DNA from: Strigops habroptila
Taxonomy: Eukaryota > Chordata > Aves > Psittaciformes > Psittacidae
Length of the DNA: 64,000 nucleotides
NCBI RefSeq assembly: GCF_004027225.2
Contig: NC_046360.1
Location: forward strand, 3,584,001 to 3,648,000
Reading direction: 5' to 3'
The notes beneath the pieces were generated by a model that saw only the letters and a list, made by a program, of their open reading frames with translations, was not told where the DNA came from and did no database searches. Below are positions 27,401-42,400 of this stretch, in pieces. Every line of letters begins with the position of its first letter. The stretch's first letter is position 1. Both the position numbers and the translations under genes were made by a program.

Positions 27401-30400
27401 GCCAGAGAGAACTGTGGTATCTGTCGTATATAATTTCCTAAGTCTTGTGTTTTTATTTTTAGTGTTGTGTGCACAGTATATGTTTCTCACTATGAATTCC
27501 ACTTGGACATCTTTACACATGGAATAGGCAGCTTTTCTATCAGAGCATTTCCTGGGCTTTTGAAATACTACAGTAAACCTTGACAGCATTCTGTACATAT
27601 CTCTAAAGTTTGGCTCATGTTGTAGTTATTGGAGGGGTTTTTTTGGTGTCCCGGTTGGTTACTTAGAATAAACAGTAGCTCAGCTCCCTCTCTCCGTGTG
27701 TTTTCCATAGAGTTGACTGGATGTTGCTCTTCCAAGGCATGATGGTGCTGGCTGCTAATCAGGTGTGGTGGACTTGGGAAGTAGAGGATGTCTTTCGGAA
27801 AGTGAAGAAGGGAGAAAAACAGGCAATGAAACTTTATGCTCAAAAAATGCATAAGCAGATTGATGACCTGGTTACCCGCATTACAACGCCTTTGAGCAAA
27901 AACGACAGGAAAAAATACAACACTGTTCTCATTATTGATGTTCATGCCAGAGACATCGTCGATACGTTCGTAAGAGACAGGTAAACCCCCCCCAACCTAC
28001 TGAGAAAATACTAAAGGCATGACTTGTATTCCCATCCTTTAACCTCATGTGAGCAAGTCTGTCTCGTGTAGCATCCTGCAGGCTCAGGAGTTTGAGTGGG
28101 AAAGCCAGCTGCGTTTTTACTGGGACCGGGAGCCAGATGAGCTCAACGTGCGGCAGTGCACCGGCACGTTCTCCTATGGCTATGAGTACATGGGTTTGAA
28201 CGGACGTCTTGTGATCACCCCACTTACAGACCGTATTTATCTCACACTCACACAGGTATATTTTTAGAGAAGAGTTTTTACTAACGAGCCCTTTTAAAAT
28301 ACACTACTAGGCAATCCCATAATTGTTTTATTGTCACTTGCTGTTATCTCCTAGATGCCAACGTGAATGCTAATGTGTTTGAAATCAATTGTGCTATCCT
28401 TCTAACCAGATTTGAGTTCTCATGATTTTGAGTTACTCAAAGATAATGTAGAATGCTTTCATAGATAAAATTTAAGGCTTCTTGTACCCAAGGGTTCATT
28501 CGTGATTTTGCTACCAACCTAATATAAATGTAATCTGTCTCCAAAGGCTTTGTCAATGTATTTGGGAGGAGCACCAGCAGGGCCAGCAGGTACAGGGAAA
28601 ACGGAAACAACCAAGGATCTGGCCAAAGCCCTGGGCTTGCTGTGTGTAGTGACAAACTGTGGAGAAGGCATGGATTTCAAAGTAAGACTTACAGATCGGT
28701 GTTCTCTGATAAGGTGCCAGTTACTGCTCTTTTTCAGTGCCCAGGATAAGGGCATATTCTGAACTTTGGCATAAGTACCTCCCTTACTGATACCACGCTG
28801 CTTAATAATGAAAGATGGTAAAAATTGTCTATTTTTAATGAATTCCTGAAGGAACTTCAGGTGGAGCAATGACTAGATAATATGTGTTTAAGCTCATCAT
28901 AGGCAATCTGCAGTTGGCAAATAATTATTGCAAGACCTTGTAACAGATTGCTACCTCCTGCATGTATAAATATCCAGAATCATTATCTAGTCATTAGAGT
29001 TTTATCATACTTGTTGATGCTGAATGTTTTATATATTCCTTGCTGAGAAGTTTTTCTTCTTGTTTTTGTTAGGCAGTTGGTAAAATTTTGTCTGGTCTCT
29101 CCCAGTGTGGAGCGTGGGGCTGCTTTGATGAATTCAATCGTATCGATGCTTCCGTGCTTTCAGTCATTTCTTCTCAGATTCAGACTATTCGAAATGCTTT
29201 AATGAATCAGTTGAAAATATTTCAGGTAAACATTAAAAAAAAGAGTAATTGTGAAGGCTGATCTTGGTTTTGAGGCCAAGATTCAGACTTAGACCCCATC
29301 ATTAGATCAAGGGGCTGCTGCTTCTGTAATTCATTTGTGCTGAACATGTCAAACTCCGGAGTATGTACTCTCTGTTTCAGAGACGTTAAATCCCTGCTGA
29401 TTTCCTAATCCTTTGCTAGGTTCTTCCTTTATGAAGTGGGATAAAAGTAAGATAAATAGGATAATAATAAGTAAATGGGGTAATGGTATAGTAATAATTA
29501 GGGAGAGGAGTGTCTTAACTTGATGTTTATTGGAATTCAAAACTCTCAAACAGAAAATTGGATTGAGAAGTGTGAAATGTCTTGATGTTTATATCCAAGG
29601 TAAAAACAGTGGGATGAATGTATCTGGATGACTATCTAAAACTAAATACTTTAGCATACTGTTCTAAGTAGGTGCACCAGAATTGCTGGTTTTCTCTTTG
29701 AGCAAATAGAACTATTTATTTCAATTCCAAGTACACATTGTTCTAACATTATCTTATGCCTTTAGTTTGAAGGACAAGAAATTAACCTTGATAGCCGTGT
29801 GGGCATCTTTATTACAATGAATCCTGGTTATGCTGGTCGGACTGAGCTCCCCGAGTCTGTAAAAGCTTTGTTCAGGCCTGTGGTTGTTATTGTACCAGAT
29901 CTTCAGCAAATCTGTGAAATCATGCTCTTTTCTGAAGGGTTCCTTATGGCAAAGGTAGGAAGATTTTATTGCTACCCATACCCATGTACGCACCAATGTA
30001 TGCATTGTTTGGTTGTCACTTACACACTTGTGATTATCTAACTTAAATCTCAAACAGGTCCTTGCCAAAAAGATGACAGTGCTATACAAGCTAGCAAGGG
30101 AACAGCTTTCTAAACAACATCATTATGATTTTGGACTGCGGGCCCTTAAGTCAGTGTTGGTGATGGCTGGAGAACTGAAAAGAGGATCAGGAGACCTCAG
30201 CGAGGTAGATTTGCTGCTTTAGGTACCTGGGCAGATCATCTTTTTCATTAGGAAGAGGATGTGTTTACACATCTGCTGTAGTTTGTGTTGGAAAGAGGAG
30301 CATTGGTGTTGTCATCTTATTTCTCTGTTCTTACTGAGTTTTATCATGTCCTCTGCCAGCAAGTTACTGTCGGAACTCAAAGTAGGGAAATCTATAGAAA

Positions 30401-33400
30401 AAGAAGTATTTTATTTCCTGTTAAGTCCAGGATGCAAATAGCCAGATGAGTGTTTCTGGATGAACAGTGAAAGCTGGTTTTTGAACAGTGATGCTCCAGT
30501 TGTTAACTGTGTAGCTCAAAGAGAACAGTAAACTTTCTTTTATAAGTTTTTCAATACTGCATTGCTTTTTATGGGTTTCTGTACACCTATTTTTTTATTT
30601 CTGTATGTATGGTTGTGATACCCAGATGCTTAGGGAAATTCTTATTCAAATTTCATCTTCAAAACTTGGAGACAGTTGAAGGAAACTCCTCTATAAAATT
30701 ATGTACAGATGCACATTGCAGGCTGGCAGGAAATTGGGGTCTAAATGATGCTCTCAAGAGGACCACAGAATTTGGGTATGTTCATAAAACATTTGATGTT
30801 ATTTTAACATCACATCAGGGAAGCTGTAGTCTGAGTCACTCCAGCCATTTGGCATTTGGTTAATATGGTAGAAAAAGGCAGCTATTACTCTTTGCTATTG
30901 GTCTGCTTAATCCTCATGAAATAACCATTGTTTCCACTAGTAACTGATGCCAAGAAAACATTCTCAAAGCTGTACTGAAGTAATCAGGCAATAGTTTTAA
31001 GAAGTGTTTGATGTTACTACATATAGGTAATTGGTTAGCTGTTTGGTAAAGATTGATTCTGCTATGTTTTGTCTAGGAAGTTGTACTGATGAGAGCTCTA
31101 CGAGATATGAATCTTCCTAAATTTGTGTTTGAAGATGTACCTCTCTTCCTTGGCCTAATCTCTGACCTGTTTCCTGGCCTGGATTGCCCTCGAGTCCGCT
31201 ACCCTAACTTTAATGATGCTGTAGAACAAGTGCTGGAAGAAGGGGGTTATATTGTTTTACCAGTTCAGGTATAAGAAATGTTAATTGCTCGAGTTTTTAT
31301 TGTAAGCATTAAGCTGCATATGCACTGCTGGAATGGCTCCAGGAAATCTTATCTGGTATAGACCTGCTGATCCTGGCCATAGAAGAATTATGCACAGCAG
31401 TCTCTTGAATCCATATTTATTTTTCAGGTGGATAAAGTAGTTCAGATGTATGAGACAATGTTAACTCGTCACACTACAATGGTAGTTGGACCTACTGGAG
31501 GTGGCAAGTCAGTTGTCATTAATGCTTTGTGCCAGGCGCAAAACAAGTGAGTATAGAACTTGATGCATGGAAATCAGGTTGTAAGATGGCATAGACTGCA
31601 TTGTTCAGCCCTGTGTAGTCATGACAGGATCAGTAGCTGACCATAATATTTATTTGGGTTAACAATACAACATGGTATTGTGTCATTTTAATACTGCTTT
31701 TCTTGCTGTATCTTTAGGCTGGGATTATTGACAAAACTTTACACACTGAACCCTAAAGCTATGAGTGTGATTGAGCTTTATGGGATCCTGGACCCTACCA
31801 CCCGAGACTGGACAGATGGAGTCCTGTCAAACATATTTCGAGAGATCAACAGGCCTACTGACAAGGAAGAGCGAAGGTGGGCAGCTAGAAACCAGTGTGA
31901 TAGATTTTAGATACTGAGTTTTAAATCTTTCATTTTATTTTTAATATCTGATACCACTATTTAAAAAACAAGTGCTAAATAAATAGAAAGTGTCCAGGGG
32001 GTCTTTCTGCCTTCTGTGAGTTCCTCAGTGAGATGGCTTACAAAAAACAAATGGGAGGCTTCAAAACAGGTGGACTGACATTGTCACCAGTGATGGCACA
32101 TCTGAATTCTGAAACACATTAGTAAAATCAGAGATTAGTCAGTGCCCCTTGGCTCCCGTATCCACAGGTACATTCTGTTTGATGGAGATGTGGATGCTCT
32201 CTGGGTTGAAAACATGAATTCTGTCATGGATGACAACAAGTTATTGACCCTGGCAAATGGGGAGCGGATTAGACTTCAGTCACACTGTGCTTTGTTGTTT
32301 GAGGTAAGTAATGACTGTACTGCTTCATGCATGGGAAGGGTTAGAAACAGATGGGTCTACAAAGCCTGACAAGCTGGTACTGTAGCTGTTCTTTGTTTAA
32401 GTGTGTGATTATTTCGTACAATTACTTTATAGGTTGGTGACTTGCAGTATGCATCTCCTGCCACGGTATCCCGCTGTGGAATGGTCTTTGTAGATCCTAA
32501 AAACCTAAGATACAAGCCCTACTGGCAGAAGTGGGTCCAAGGAAGAGAAAATGAGGTGGGAATTTCTGCACTTGTTCAGAAAGTATTAAATACTGAACTG
32601 TAGGCAGCTGTAAAAGAAAACCTTTGTAAAGGCAGTCTGATTTTCTGACAACAAATCTCATCACTAGGAGGGCTGAAGAGAGTTCCCAGCTTTTCTAACT
32701 TCTAATTGTTTCTGAGAACCAAGAAAACAGTTTATCTGATCTCCAAAGAGCTAACAGTGAGACTAGTTAGGTCCCTGTTTCTTATATTTATTTTAAAATC
32801 TCAAGTCCAAAAGGAACTGACAGCTTAGTTGCTAGCACCTGATGAATGCAGATCCTCACCTGCTGAAAACCCAGTGCATACAACAGTGTCACATTTCTTC
32901 ATGTGACCGTACCCTGTCTTTGGTAGAAGTGATCCCTTCAAGAATAATCATACTTGGTGAGCCAGGTATTGATGGGAAGCTCTTCTGTTAAAAATCTGCT
33001 TTCTAGGTTTCTGTGTGCTGAATTATTGTCCTTTTTGTTCCTCAGCAAGAGAGAAATGATTTGAACCGTCTCTTTGAAAAATACGTGCCCTGCCTTATTG
33101 ATATGATTATAGAGGGAATTGTGGACGGGAGACCTGGAGGAAAGCTGAAGACCATTGTTCCTCAAACAGATTTAAATATGGTAAGGAATAGAGAATAAAG
33201 GTTGAAAAGTTTATCTAAAAAGAGAAATGGAAAGATGGAGAGAGTAAAAATCTCCCAAAGAAAGTACAGGGGTGTCTGTGCTGAAATGTCATTTGCTAGT
33301 GATAAGCACCAAGAAGAGACAAAAGAAGCAGTCAGTTCCTAACAGTGCTTTTCTGCTGACATTAATATACATACCAATAGATCCACCTGCAGGGAGAAGT

Positions 33401-36400
33401 GATCAGCAAACACTCAAACAGCTAAAAACATATCAAGAGTTTTCATGCATCTGAATGGCAATTCTGTTTACAGTTTTGTCTTGTTTTACAACAGGTGGTG
33501 CAGCTGGGTATGATGCTGGAAGCTCTAATTGTGGTACAGCATGATGATCCTGATGTTCTGGAATGTTTTTTCTTGGAAGCTTTGTATTCCTCCTTAGGTG
33601 CTTCTCTTCTTGATGCTGGGAGAATTAAATTTGATGAAAACGTTAAACGTATTTCCTGCTTGTCTACTGTCAATGATGACAACACCCTGGCTAAGCCAGG
33701 GGAGCTGCCAGGTAGGATCTTGTCATAATTTGTTCTGAATCCTATTGATTGCTTACATTGGAAAGGTGTTAGTTTCCACGAAGGCAGAACATTGTTCTTC
33801 CTTCCAGCTAAACTATACTGGCTGCAAAATGTGCTTTCTGAAGGACTATCACTGGAAACTACATAGAGATACTGATGCTAGATGAATCTCAGCTGCTGGT
33901 CTGTCCTCACAGAACAGTACTTTTCTATGCCAAGCTGAAAAGATAAACAGTGAAAGGAAAAACAAAATGTGAAAGGAAGGCCAATGGAAGGTGCTTAAAA
34001 AGCAGCAGCATGATCCAACTGCTGGACTAGGAGAATTTTGGTTGATGTTTTACTGAGTTAAATGACAAGTAAACAGGACAAAGTGTTACCCAGCTTGGTC
34101 CAGAATCTTACCCTGCACTTTTATCTCAACCACATTATTTTCTTATGAAATATTTCAGTGTCATATAAAACTTCCAGTTGCTTAATGGTTTGCAGGTCAG
34201 CTGCCAACTTTGTATGACTTTCATTTTGATGCATCTAAAAAGCAATGGGTACCTTGGATGAATCTCGTTCCTGAATATATCCATAACCCTGAAGTGAGAT
34301 TTCGTGACATTCTAGGTGAGTGTAAGGTTAAATACAGTGATGATATGCCTTTAATTTATTATGTGCCCCACTGAGTGCATGGCACTTAACATGAGACGTC
34401 CTATAGGGAAGGTTATCTGCTCAGGTTCAGTTTCTTGTGATGGCACAAATCAATTTCTTTTATGTTCTTGCAATAGCAGTTCAGCAGGAATAGAGTTGAT
34501 ATTTGCAGCACTGTGTAATAAAGAAATGAGGAAAGAATAAAAAGCTTGTTTCAGTTAATAAGGCTTATTAGGAGCTATCAATGCCTTTTACAAGCATGAA
34601 TAGCACAAGATTCACAGTCTGATGTACCAGAAACTCTTGGAAAAATGTCAGCTCCATGGTTCAAGTAGATAAAAATTACATTCATAAGGCTATTATTGGT
34701 TGTTACTTCAAGCCCTGTATAATGGTGACAGTTGCTTTTCACAGTTAAGGACAAATTGAGGCATGTTACTTCATAGTAATACTTCAGTAAGAACAGGTTA
34801 ACTTCACTGGCTCAAATAATTATGCAATCTCTGAAGTTGCTCCTAGTGGCAGGCTATTCACATAGAAAGAAATTAATCTCTGTAGAGTTCTGGGAAAATG
34901 CTTATGATCCAAATAAATCCTGATTATATCCTTGAAATAGGGATTAAATGGAGCTTAACCAGTCCATAACCCTCCTTTATGGAAGATCAGTTCTTTTTTA
35001 ATATATCTATAGGAGAAAAGATCCCAATGATAAAAGATGGAAAGAGATGATTGAGCAATTAAAAATTTCCACATTGTGAGTTGATACTTCAGATCATGTC
35101 TTTGTGCAACTGCATGTTAATAACTTGAGAGTCTGATCCAGCACTATTCTATAAATATAAATCCCCAGCTGTACTGTGTTTTAATTTAACCTGCTGTCCT
35201 GTTCATGATCTTTTTCAGTGCCTACAGTGGATACAACACGCACTACTTGGTTACTAGAACAGATGGTAAAAATAAAACACCCAGTTGTTCTTGTAGGTGA
35301 ATCGGGTACATCTAAAACAGCAACTACACAAAACTTCCTAAGCAATCTGAACAAAGATCTTTATGTATGTATGAGGCAGTTTGCCTTGTTTGTAAAGCTG
35401 CATTTTCATTCTTTGTGTGTTAAATTTGCATTGTAAGGCAATGTCTGTGGATAGCAATATTGACTTTGGTAATGTGAGTGCAAGCTCCAGACCCAAAGTG
35501 TGTGAGTCATTTGAAAATCCCTCAGGATCAAAGATGTTTTATTCTCTCTACCACGTACAGATTCAATTTTAGAAAGGAAATGTATACTATTGAAGTGGTA
35601 AAAATGGGATTGCTTTTCTTTGTCATCTGTAATTTAAGTGAATAAATGGACCAGAGAAGTATTTCCTGTATATGTAATATAAAGAATATTTTTGAATGCT
35701 CTATTTAAAAAAAAAGAACAGGTAAAAATCCATTCTTATCCATGTCTCCCCCTTTGCAGCTACTGCTGACAATTAACTTCTCTTCTCGTACATCATCATT
35801 GGACATTCAGAGAAACCTGGAGACAAATGTAGAGAAACGAACTAAAGACACTTATGGCCCTCCTGTGGGAAAACGTCTCATTGTTTTCATGGATGATATG
35901 AATATGCCAAGAGTAAGCTGCCAGTAGTTTGCAAGGAAGTATAGAGACACTTGGGGTGGCACTGACATGGTCCCTTCATGCACAGATCAAATGAATCACA
36001 AGTCAGGGAGATTCATGGTATGTGCATACCTGGATTTCCGCTTAGGACCTTCAGGACAGTTGGATTTGTGTGCAGTAAGGGGTGTTTCTGTCTGTTACAA
36101 TATTCGTCCCATATGAAAGAAAGATCCTGTTGGGTCATTTCTTTATGCCATTAAAATTGTGTTTCTGTGGCCTGATATTGACTTCAAGTTGTGTATTGCA
36201 GAAACTATACTTTTCTCTTTACAAATGCAGCAAAAGAGTACATGCACATTTAGTTTACCTTGGAGAAGAGGTGCTTTTCCCATAGGACACATTGGAATGA
36301 ATGTTCACAATCAGTGCTAGAGCTTTACAGAGTGTCACTTAGTCCTTGTAATGTTCTCCTGAGTATGGAGCACAATATTTTTACATTTATAGCAGTAACT

Positions 36401-39400
36401 GGCATGCTGATGTACTGTGCACTAAATATCTTGACTCTTTTGTATCACAAAGGTTGATGAGTATGGCACACAGCAACCCATTGCCTTGTTGAAGCTGCTG
36501 CTAGAAAAAGGTTACTTGTATGACCGTGGTAAGGAGATGAACTGTAAATTTCTTCGAGACCTGGGTTTTGTTGCTGCCATGGGGAAAGCTGGAGGAGGTC
36601 GGAATGAGGTTGACCCTCGCTTCATCTCACTCTTCAGTGTTTTTAACATAACTTTTCCTTCTGAGCAATCACTGAATTTGATCTATGCCTCCATCCTGAA
36701 AGGCCACACTGCGGTAAGTTCACTGTTTCTAAAGGATTGCTCAACAGGTTTTCTGGTTTTAAATAGACAGTTATTTCTGTGGTATCTCAAGACCTGAAAT
36801 CTTCTGTTATGAGGCTTTCTTATATTTAGAACCTCATGCAAACTTTTCCCTTTCTCTTCTCTTGCTCAGTGGGTTTACACCGTTTTGATGAATTCTTGAG
36901 TAATACATAAACATTCAATCAGTAGATAATTTATAAATCTGGTGATTTTCATAGGTTGAAACCTGTGAAAGGTTTGGTTATGGTTCCTGTAACCAAATAT
37001 ACAAAGGTCAGCAAAGTCTTCCTTGAATGACAGTGAAAAATGTAATGTAATGCAGCAGACTGCATTACTAGCCAGTAACTTAAAACAATTAAATCAGAAA
37101 AGAGCAGTTTATTTTTTTGCTCTCGCAGTACTGTGGAAATTCCAGTCATTGATGTTATCTTCAGCACTCTGCAAGCTTGGGAATGAAGGTGGGGGCTGCC
37201 CAAAACATTGAACTGCAGAATGTTCATAGTACACAGGAATATGAAGCTCTGAATATGTTTGCCCTCAGTTATTTGCAATATACCCAGCAAGCTTAAAAGC
37301 TGGAAAGCAGAATTTGTTTAATAGCACTGAGTTCTCTCTGGGCAGTCTCATGAAAACACCTTTTTTTTCCTCATGTTTGCAGATATTTAATGAGTCTATA
37401 TCAAGCATCTCTGACAAGATTACTGCATGTACTTTGGAGCTTTATAAAATGGTTATTTGTGACCTACCCCCTACTCCTTCCAAATTCCATTATATTTTTA
37501 ACCTGCGGGATCTCTCCAGGGTCTATAATGGACTCGTTCTTACAACTCCAGAGAGGTAAGAAGAGAAAAATTGTCTTCGGTGATCCTACACCTATTTATA
37601 TTGGTTGAATCAGAGTTAAGATGAGGTAATTTGGTACATGAAATCAGTCACATTTAGTCACTTTTCATTATACCTTTGCCACAATAAGAAGATGTTCAGG
37701 AACATCCTAAATTGTGATCTTGCTCTTGATGAACGCTGATGCATTCGTCTTTCTTAAATAAGATATTCAAAGGTAAAAATGCAAGCAAATCAGTTATTAT
37801 GAAAAGAACAAGCCCCAGGAAGAGAGTAAAAAAGTCAATCCAGAGTTTGGTCAGTGTGATGAACCATATGGCCTTAGGAATCATGTCAGCTCATTTGGTG
37901 CAGTCTGATATTTCGATGTTAATTCAGGTTTCAAACAGTGACCCAGATGGTGAGAGTTTGGAGAAATGAGTGCCTCAGGGTTTTCCATGACAGGCTGATT
38001 AATGAAGCAGACAAAGAACTGGTGAGTAATTTCATTTAATTTTTAGTAGTCACTGGCTATTACTATGGCAACTGATTTGCAACAGCAACATTACCAACTG
38101 TTGGACTCGGGTCTGCAGGCAGACTGCAGGCTAGTTTAACCACTGTGTTGCTCCATTAATCTAAAACATGGCCCATGGAGTTTTCTTTTCTAAAATAAAG
38201 TGATTATGGCAGAGTGAGCAAGCAGGTCTGCTGAAGGAATGGAAAATGTCACTCAGTTTGCCTGTCCAGGAAACGTAGTTAGGAGTGGCATAGGTGAGAG
38301 AGCTGTGCAGGGGAAAACTCAGGAAATCACTTCAGGTTGGTATTTTGCTTTAGGAAGGTTATATCAGAACGTGACTATACAATCAAGTAGGAAAAAGAGG
38401 AATAAGAGCTGAGTCCTTAAACAATGGGTTCAGTTTTGGCTGTTATGCAAACTGGAAAATACTCTGAATTGTGTCTTAAAACACAAGAGAGGTTGATGCC
38501 AGTTTTATACCTTGAGAATTAGGGGAGGATTTGGGGTAAAGTTTACTTATATGGAAGCAAGTTGCTTCAAAAGTTCCTTAGATGAAAAGAGGTAGATGAG
38601 GATGGCTGCAGATTTTTCTGCTTAACACTTTCTTCTCTAATGAACAGAGATACATTTCCAGCTCAATTCTCACAACTCAGAATATGTTGCAACTTTTCTG
38701 TATTTGTACATTTATTCAAACTTACAAGATTTGTGAGAAATCTTGGTGATGAGACATCTATGAATGTTGAGAAGGAAGATTTATTAATATAATTTTTACA
38801 CCAATATATGAAAAGTTGGGGTTTTTTAACAGGCTTCTCTTTTTCTGTCTTAAACTTCTGCAGACTATTGGCATGAATGGTTCTTGAACTGCCTATTAGA
38901 TAATTTTAGAAATCATACATAGAACACAATAGGAGGCTGTGGGTTTGGGATCTTCTAGTGGCATAAGAATCCCCTTGAAATCAGTATTTGGGCAAGAATC
39001 TCCATTATCACCTTCAGGTGTTACTGGCTTCAGAGTCATCTGCTTTGTCATGTTGCCTGACTCATTTCATATCCTTGAAGGTACAAGGTCATATAAAAAA
39101 CCTGATTGAAGAGAATTTCAACGATGCCTTGGAGCAGGCCATGAGGGATCCTATTCTTTTTGGAGATTTCAGAATGGCCCTGAATGAAGGAGAACCTCGT
39201 ATTTATGAAGATATCCAAGACTATGATGCAGCAAAAGCTCTCTTTCAGGTAGCGTGCACCAGCTTGGAACTGCACCTCATTCTGTCTCTGTGCCTGAGGA
39301 ATGGGCAGGAGCCTGACCCAAGCTGTAGGAAACCTGTTCTCTTTCTGTGTGCACATAGTATTTTATGTTACCCATTTGGGGTCTGCAGTAATGAAAATTG

Positions 39401-42400
39401 AAGATCAGCTACAGAGTCAGCAGTGTTTTCCAATAGTTTATTTTCCCTGAGGAAAGGGAAGGGAATAATTCTGCTAAATGGGTTGTTGTTTTATTAATGT
39501 TATTGGTTCATTGGTCTCCTAGTAACATTCTGTCCACCTTTCTCTGCAGGAGATTTTGGAGGAATATAATGAAGTTAATGTTCAAATGAATCTGGTGCTT
39601 TTTGATGATGCTTTGGAGCATTTAATCCACGTTCATCGCATCATGCGGATGGATCAGGGCCATGCCCTGCTCATAGGAGTGGGAGGCTCAGGAAAGCAGT
39701 CTCTAACAAGACTGGCTGCCTATACAGCTGGATGTGAGGTTAGTGACCCTGCATGTCTGCAGTGAAAGAAGACAAGGAAAGCAATACTGTGATCAAGATT
39801 AAATTGGCTGGGAGGAAGGAAGTCAATCAAGATAAGACCAGGCTGGCATCTCTTCCCTTTGGAGAAAAAACAGGGTGAGATGGTTGCCAGGAGGTCTAAA
39901 CTGATGAGTGTGGGTGATCTGGGCAGGAAGCTGTCAGTGCCTGAATGTGGGTGTTGGCACTGGGGACAGAAAACAAGGATGGGTTTGATGCTGAACAACT
40001 AATAGTCCCTAACTACTGCTTTTGCTACTTATCTGTATTACAGCAGCACTCCAGTGCTGCTTGAGGAACCTTGTTGTGATTGATGCTGTAATATTTCAGA
40101 TAGGAAATGTTCCTCTCTCAGAGGTACTTTCAGTATCTTACAGAGGCTTGAAAGGGAAGAACAAAAAAGGAGTCTGAACACAAAGCAATTTTGAAAATGC
40201 AATCCTGCAGAGATGTACAAATGTCATTTTATAAATAACATACTGCATAATTTTCCTGATACTTATACATTTACTGGTGATAGGGGCAAAACCCAACCCT
40301 TGATCCAGTCTAATTGAAATTCAGTTAGCATCATGTCTTGGGTCCAGCCGTGTCTTCTCAGTAGATATTGCATCCGTAGGTGTTTGAGATCGTCTTGAGT
40401 CGAGGATACGGAGAAAGTAATTTCCGAGAAGATTTGAAAAGTCTGTACCAGAAGCTGGGTCTTGAGAACAAGCCCATGGTCTTCTTGTTCACAGATGGCC
40501 ATGTAGCAGAGGAGAGTTTCCTGGAACTCATCAACAACATGTTAACTTCAGGTGACTCAGGCAGCCTCAATTACTCTCCATCAGTGTCTACTTGTGACTC
40601 ATAATCTCAAATGTACTCTTGATCCAGCTATTACTGTTTCACCCTGTGTCCTCTGCTGCTTTAGTTTCACTCTTCAGTACTACCTGAAGTGATCTTAGCC
40701 TTCATAATGGCTTTTGGGCATCTTCTTACAGTCGTTAATATGTGGGAAGGCTATAGGGTTAATTCTGGGAAGGCTATAGGGTTAATTCGTGCTGATCATG
40801 ATGTTTCAGGAGTCAAATTTCTTCTAAGACTGAGCTATAGCTTCAGCTGCAGTTGGCCACAAACCCACCTTTTGTCCCATTGGCTTTTGAATAGCTTTCA
40901 CCTGAACTGTAGCAACTGCTTATATATATGTCCTAAAATGTAGTTTGGTACCTTTTATTGTATGCAGCAGCTGAAAATGAGCAGCAGCTGGCACTGTGTG
41001 ACCACCCCCTCTATAGAAGTTCCTACAGAGTCTGATTTGAAAACAGATGTGTTAAATCTCATCCCTTTCCTTGGACTAGTTTTTCCTGTTCCTGGCTTGC
41101 TTACGTCTGTCATTAAGTAACTTACACAATATTTGCCACATGATAGAATGAAAATGTGAACTGGTGGTTTCTTTGGGGAGTTAAAAGCACTTTATGTTCT
41201 TGTGACAGTTTGCGTATGTTGCTGAAGCCCAAACATAAATGAATGAATTATTCCTCTGAATTGCCTTGCCTAATCCTAAATACTATCTCACTATTTTCCA
41301 TGGGAGCTTAAGGGAGGGGGAGAATCCTAGAGCAATTAATAGGTTCATTCAAACTACCAGAATCATTTTTGCAGAGCTAGGTTTAAAATTTGTGACTCTG
41401 GTTTCTCATCTGCCCTATCCCCAGCCATATGGTTTTCTCTTACTGGTTGTTCTCACAAGCATTCTCCTGTCCTTATGTTACAGGAATGGTGCCAGCCCTT
41501 TTTCCAGATGATGAAAAAGACAGCATACTAAATCAGATTGGAGGTGAAGCTGCTAAAGCTGGCGTGAGCCCAGCTAAAGAGAGTATCTGGCAATATTTTG
41601 TAAACAAATGTGCAAACAACCTTCACATTGTCCTGGGAATGTCCCCAGTTGGGGAAAGTCTGAGAACATGGTGCAGGAATTTCCCAGGTATGAATTGTAC
41701 ACACTGCTTAGTCCCTTCCCTATGAAACTCAGGTTTGCAGGCAAGAGCAAATCTTTACTGGACACTCAGAGATGTCTGGCAGCTAAAGCTAAGCAGAGCA
41801 GGTTCCATGAATAAGGATTAGCAGCACCTGATTGTTTTTTCCAGTTAATTACCACACATCAGTGAGTATTATTGATTAGCATTTACCAGATCAGTTCATT
41901 TTCCAGCTGAACAGCTGAAATCAATTGGTCCTCCTGCCTGAACTGGAAATATACAGCCTATGTCTGCAGCTTTTCTTCTGCAGTTTACAGAAGAATGTGT
42001 GGCATTAAATCGTTATGAAGCTAGGATGCTGGGAAGAGAAACATTATCTAAAGCCAAGAAAAGGGTATGGTGAGAGGAATACCCACTGAGAGCAAAACCA
42101 CCTGAGCCACCTGAGGTGCACTTCAGCAAGTGGCTGAAAGGAGGCCTGGGAAACTGAAGACACATGAAAGATGGGTACGGGTGGGAATCCATTAAAATAC
42201 CTTGTTGCAGCTCTTGACTGCATCCTCTAGGATGGTACAGCCTAAAGAATGGTATGATGGGGTTGGCAGGACACAGGTGAAAAGTTGGTTGTTTACTATC
42301 AAAATAAAAGTATTGACTTTGTGGTAAATTTTCTTGCTAAGCAGGAATCAAATAAGATAGATCCTTTAGATTCTTGATGAGAATAAAGCTAAGCATGGGA

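Noticed and set aside
27568-27945. Minus-strand 125-codon frame over DNAH10 exon 30
   Set aside because: Antisense shadow of a conserved exon, with no start context or domain.
37938-37969. Alternative acceptor CAG at 37937-37939 for DNAH10 exon 48
   Set aside because: It reads into a TGA stop within ten codons, whereas the acceptor ending 37927 restores the conserved [13 protein letters not shown] segment.
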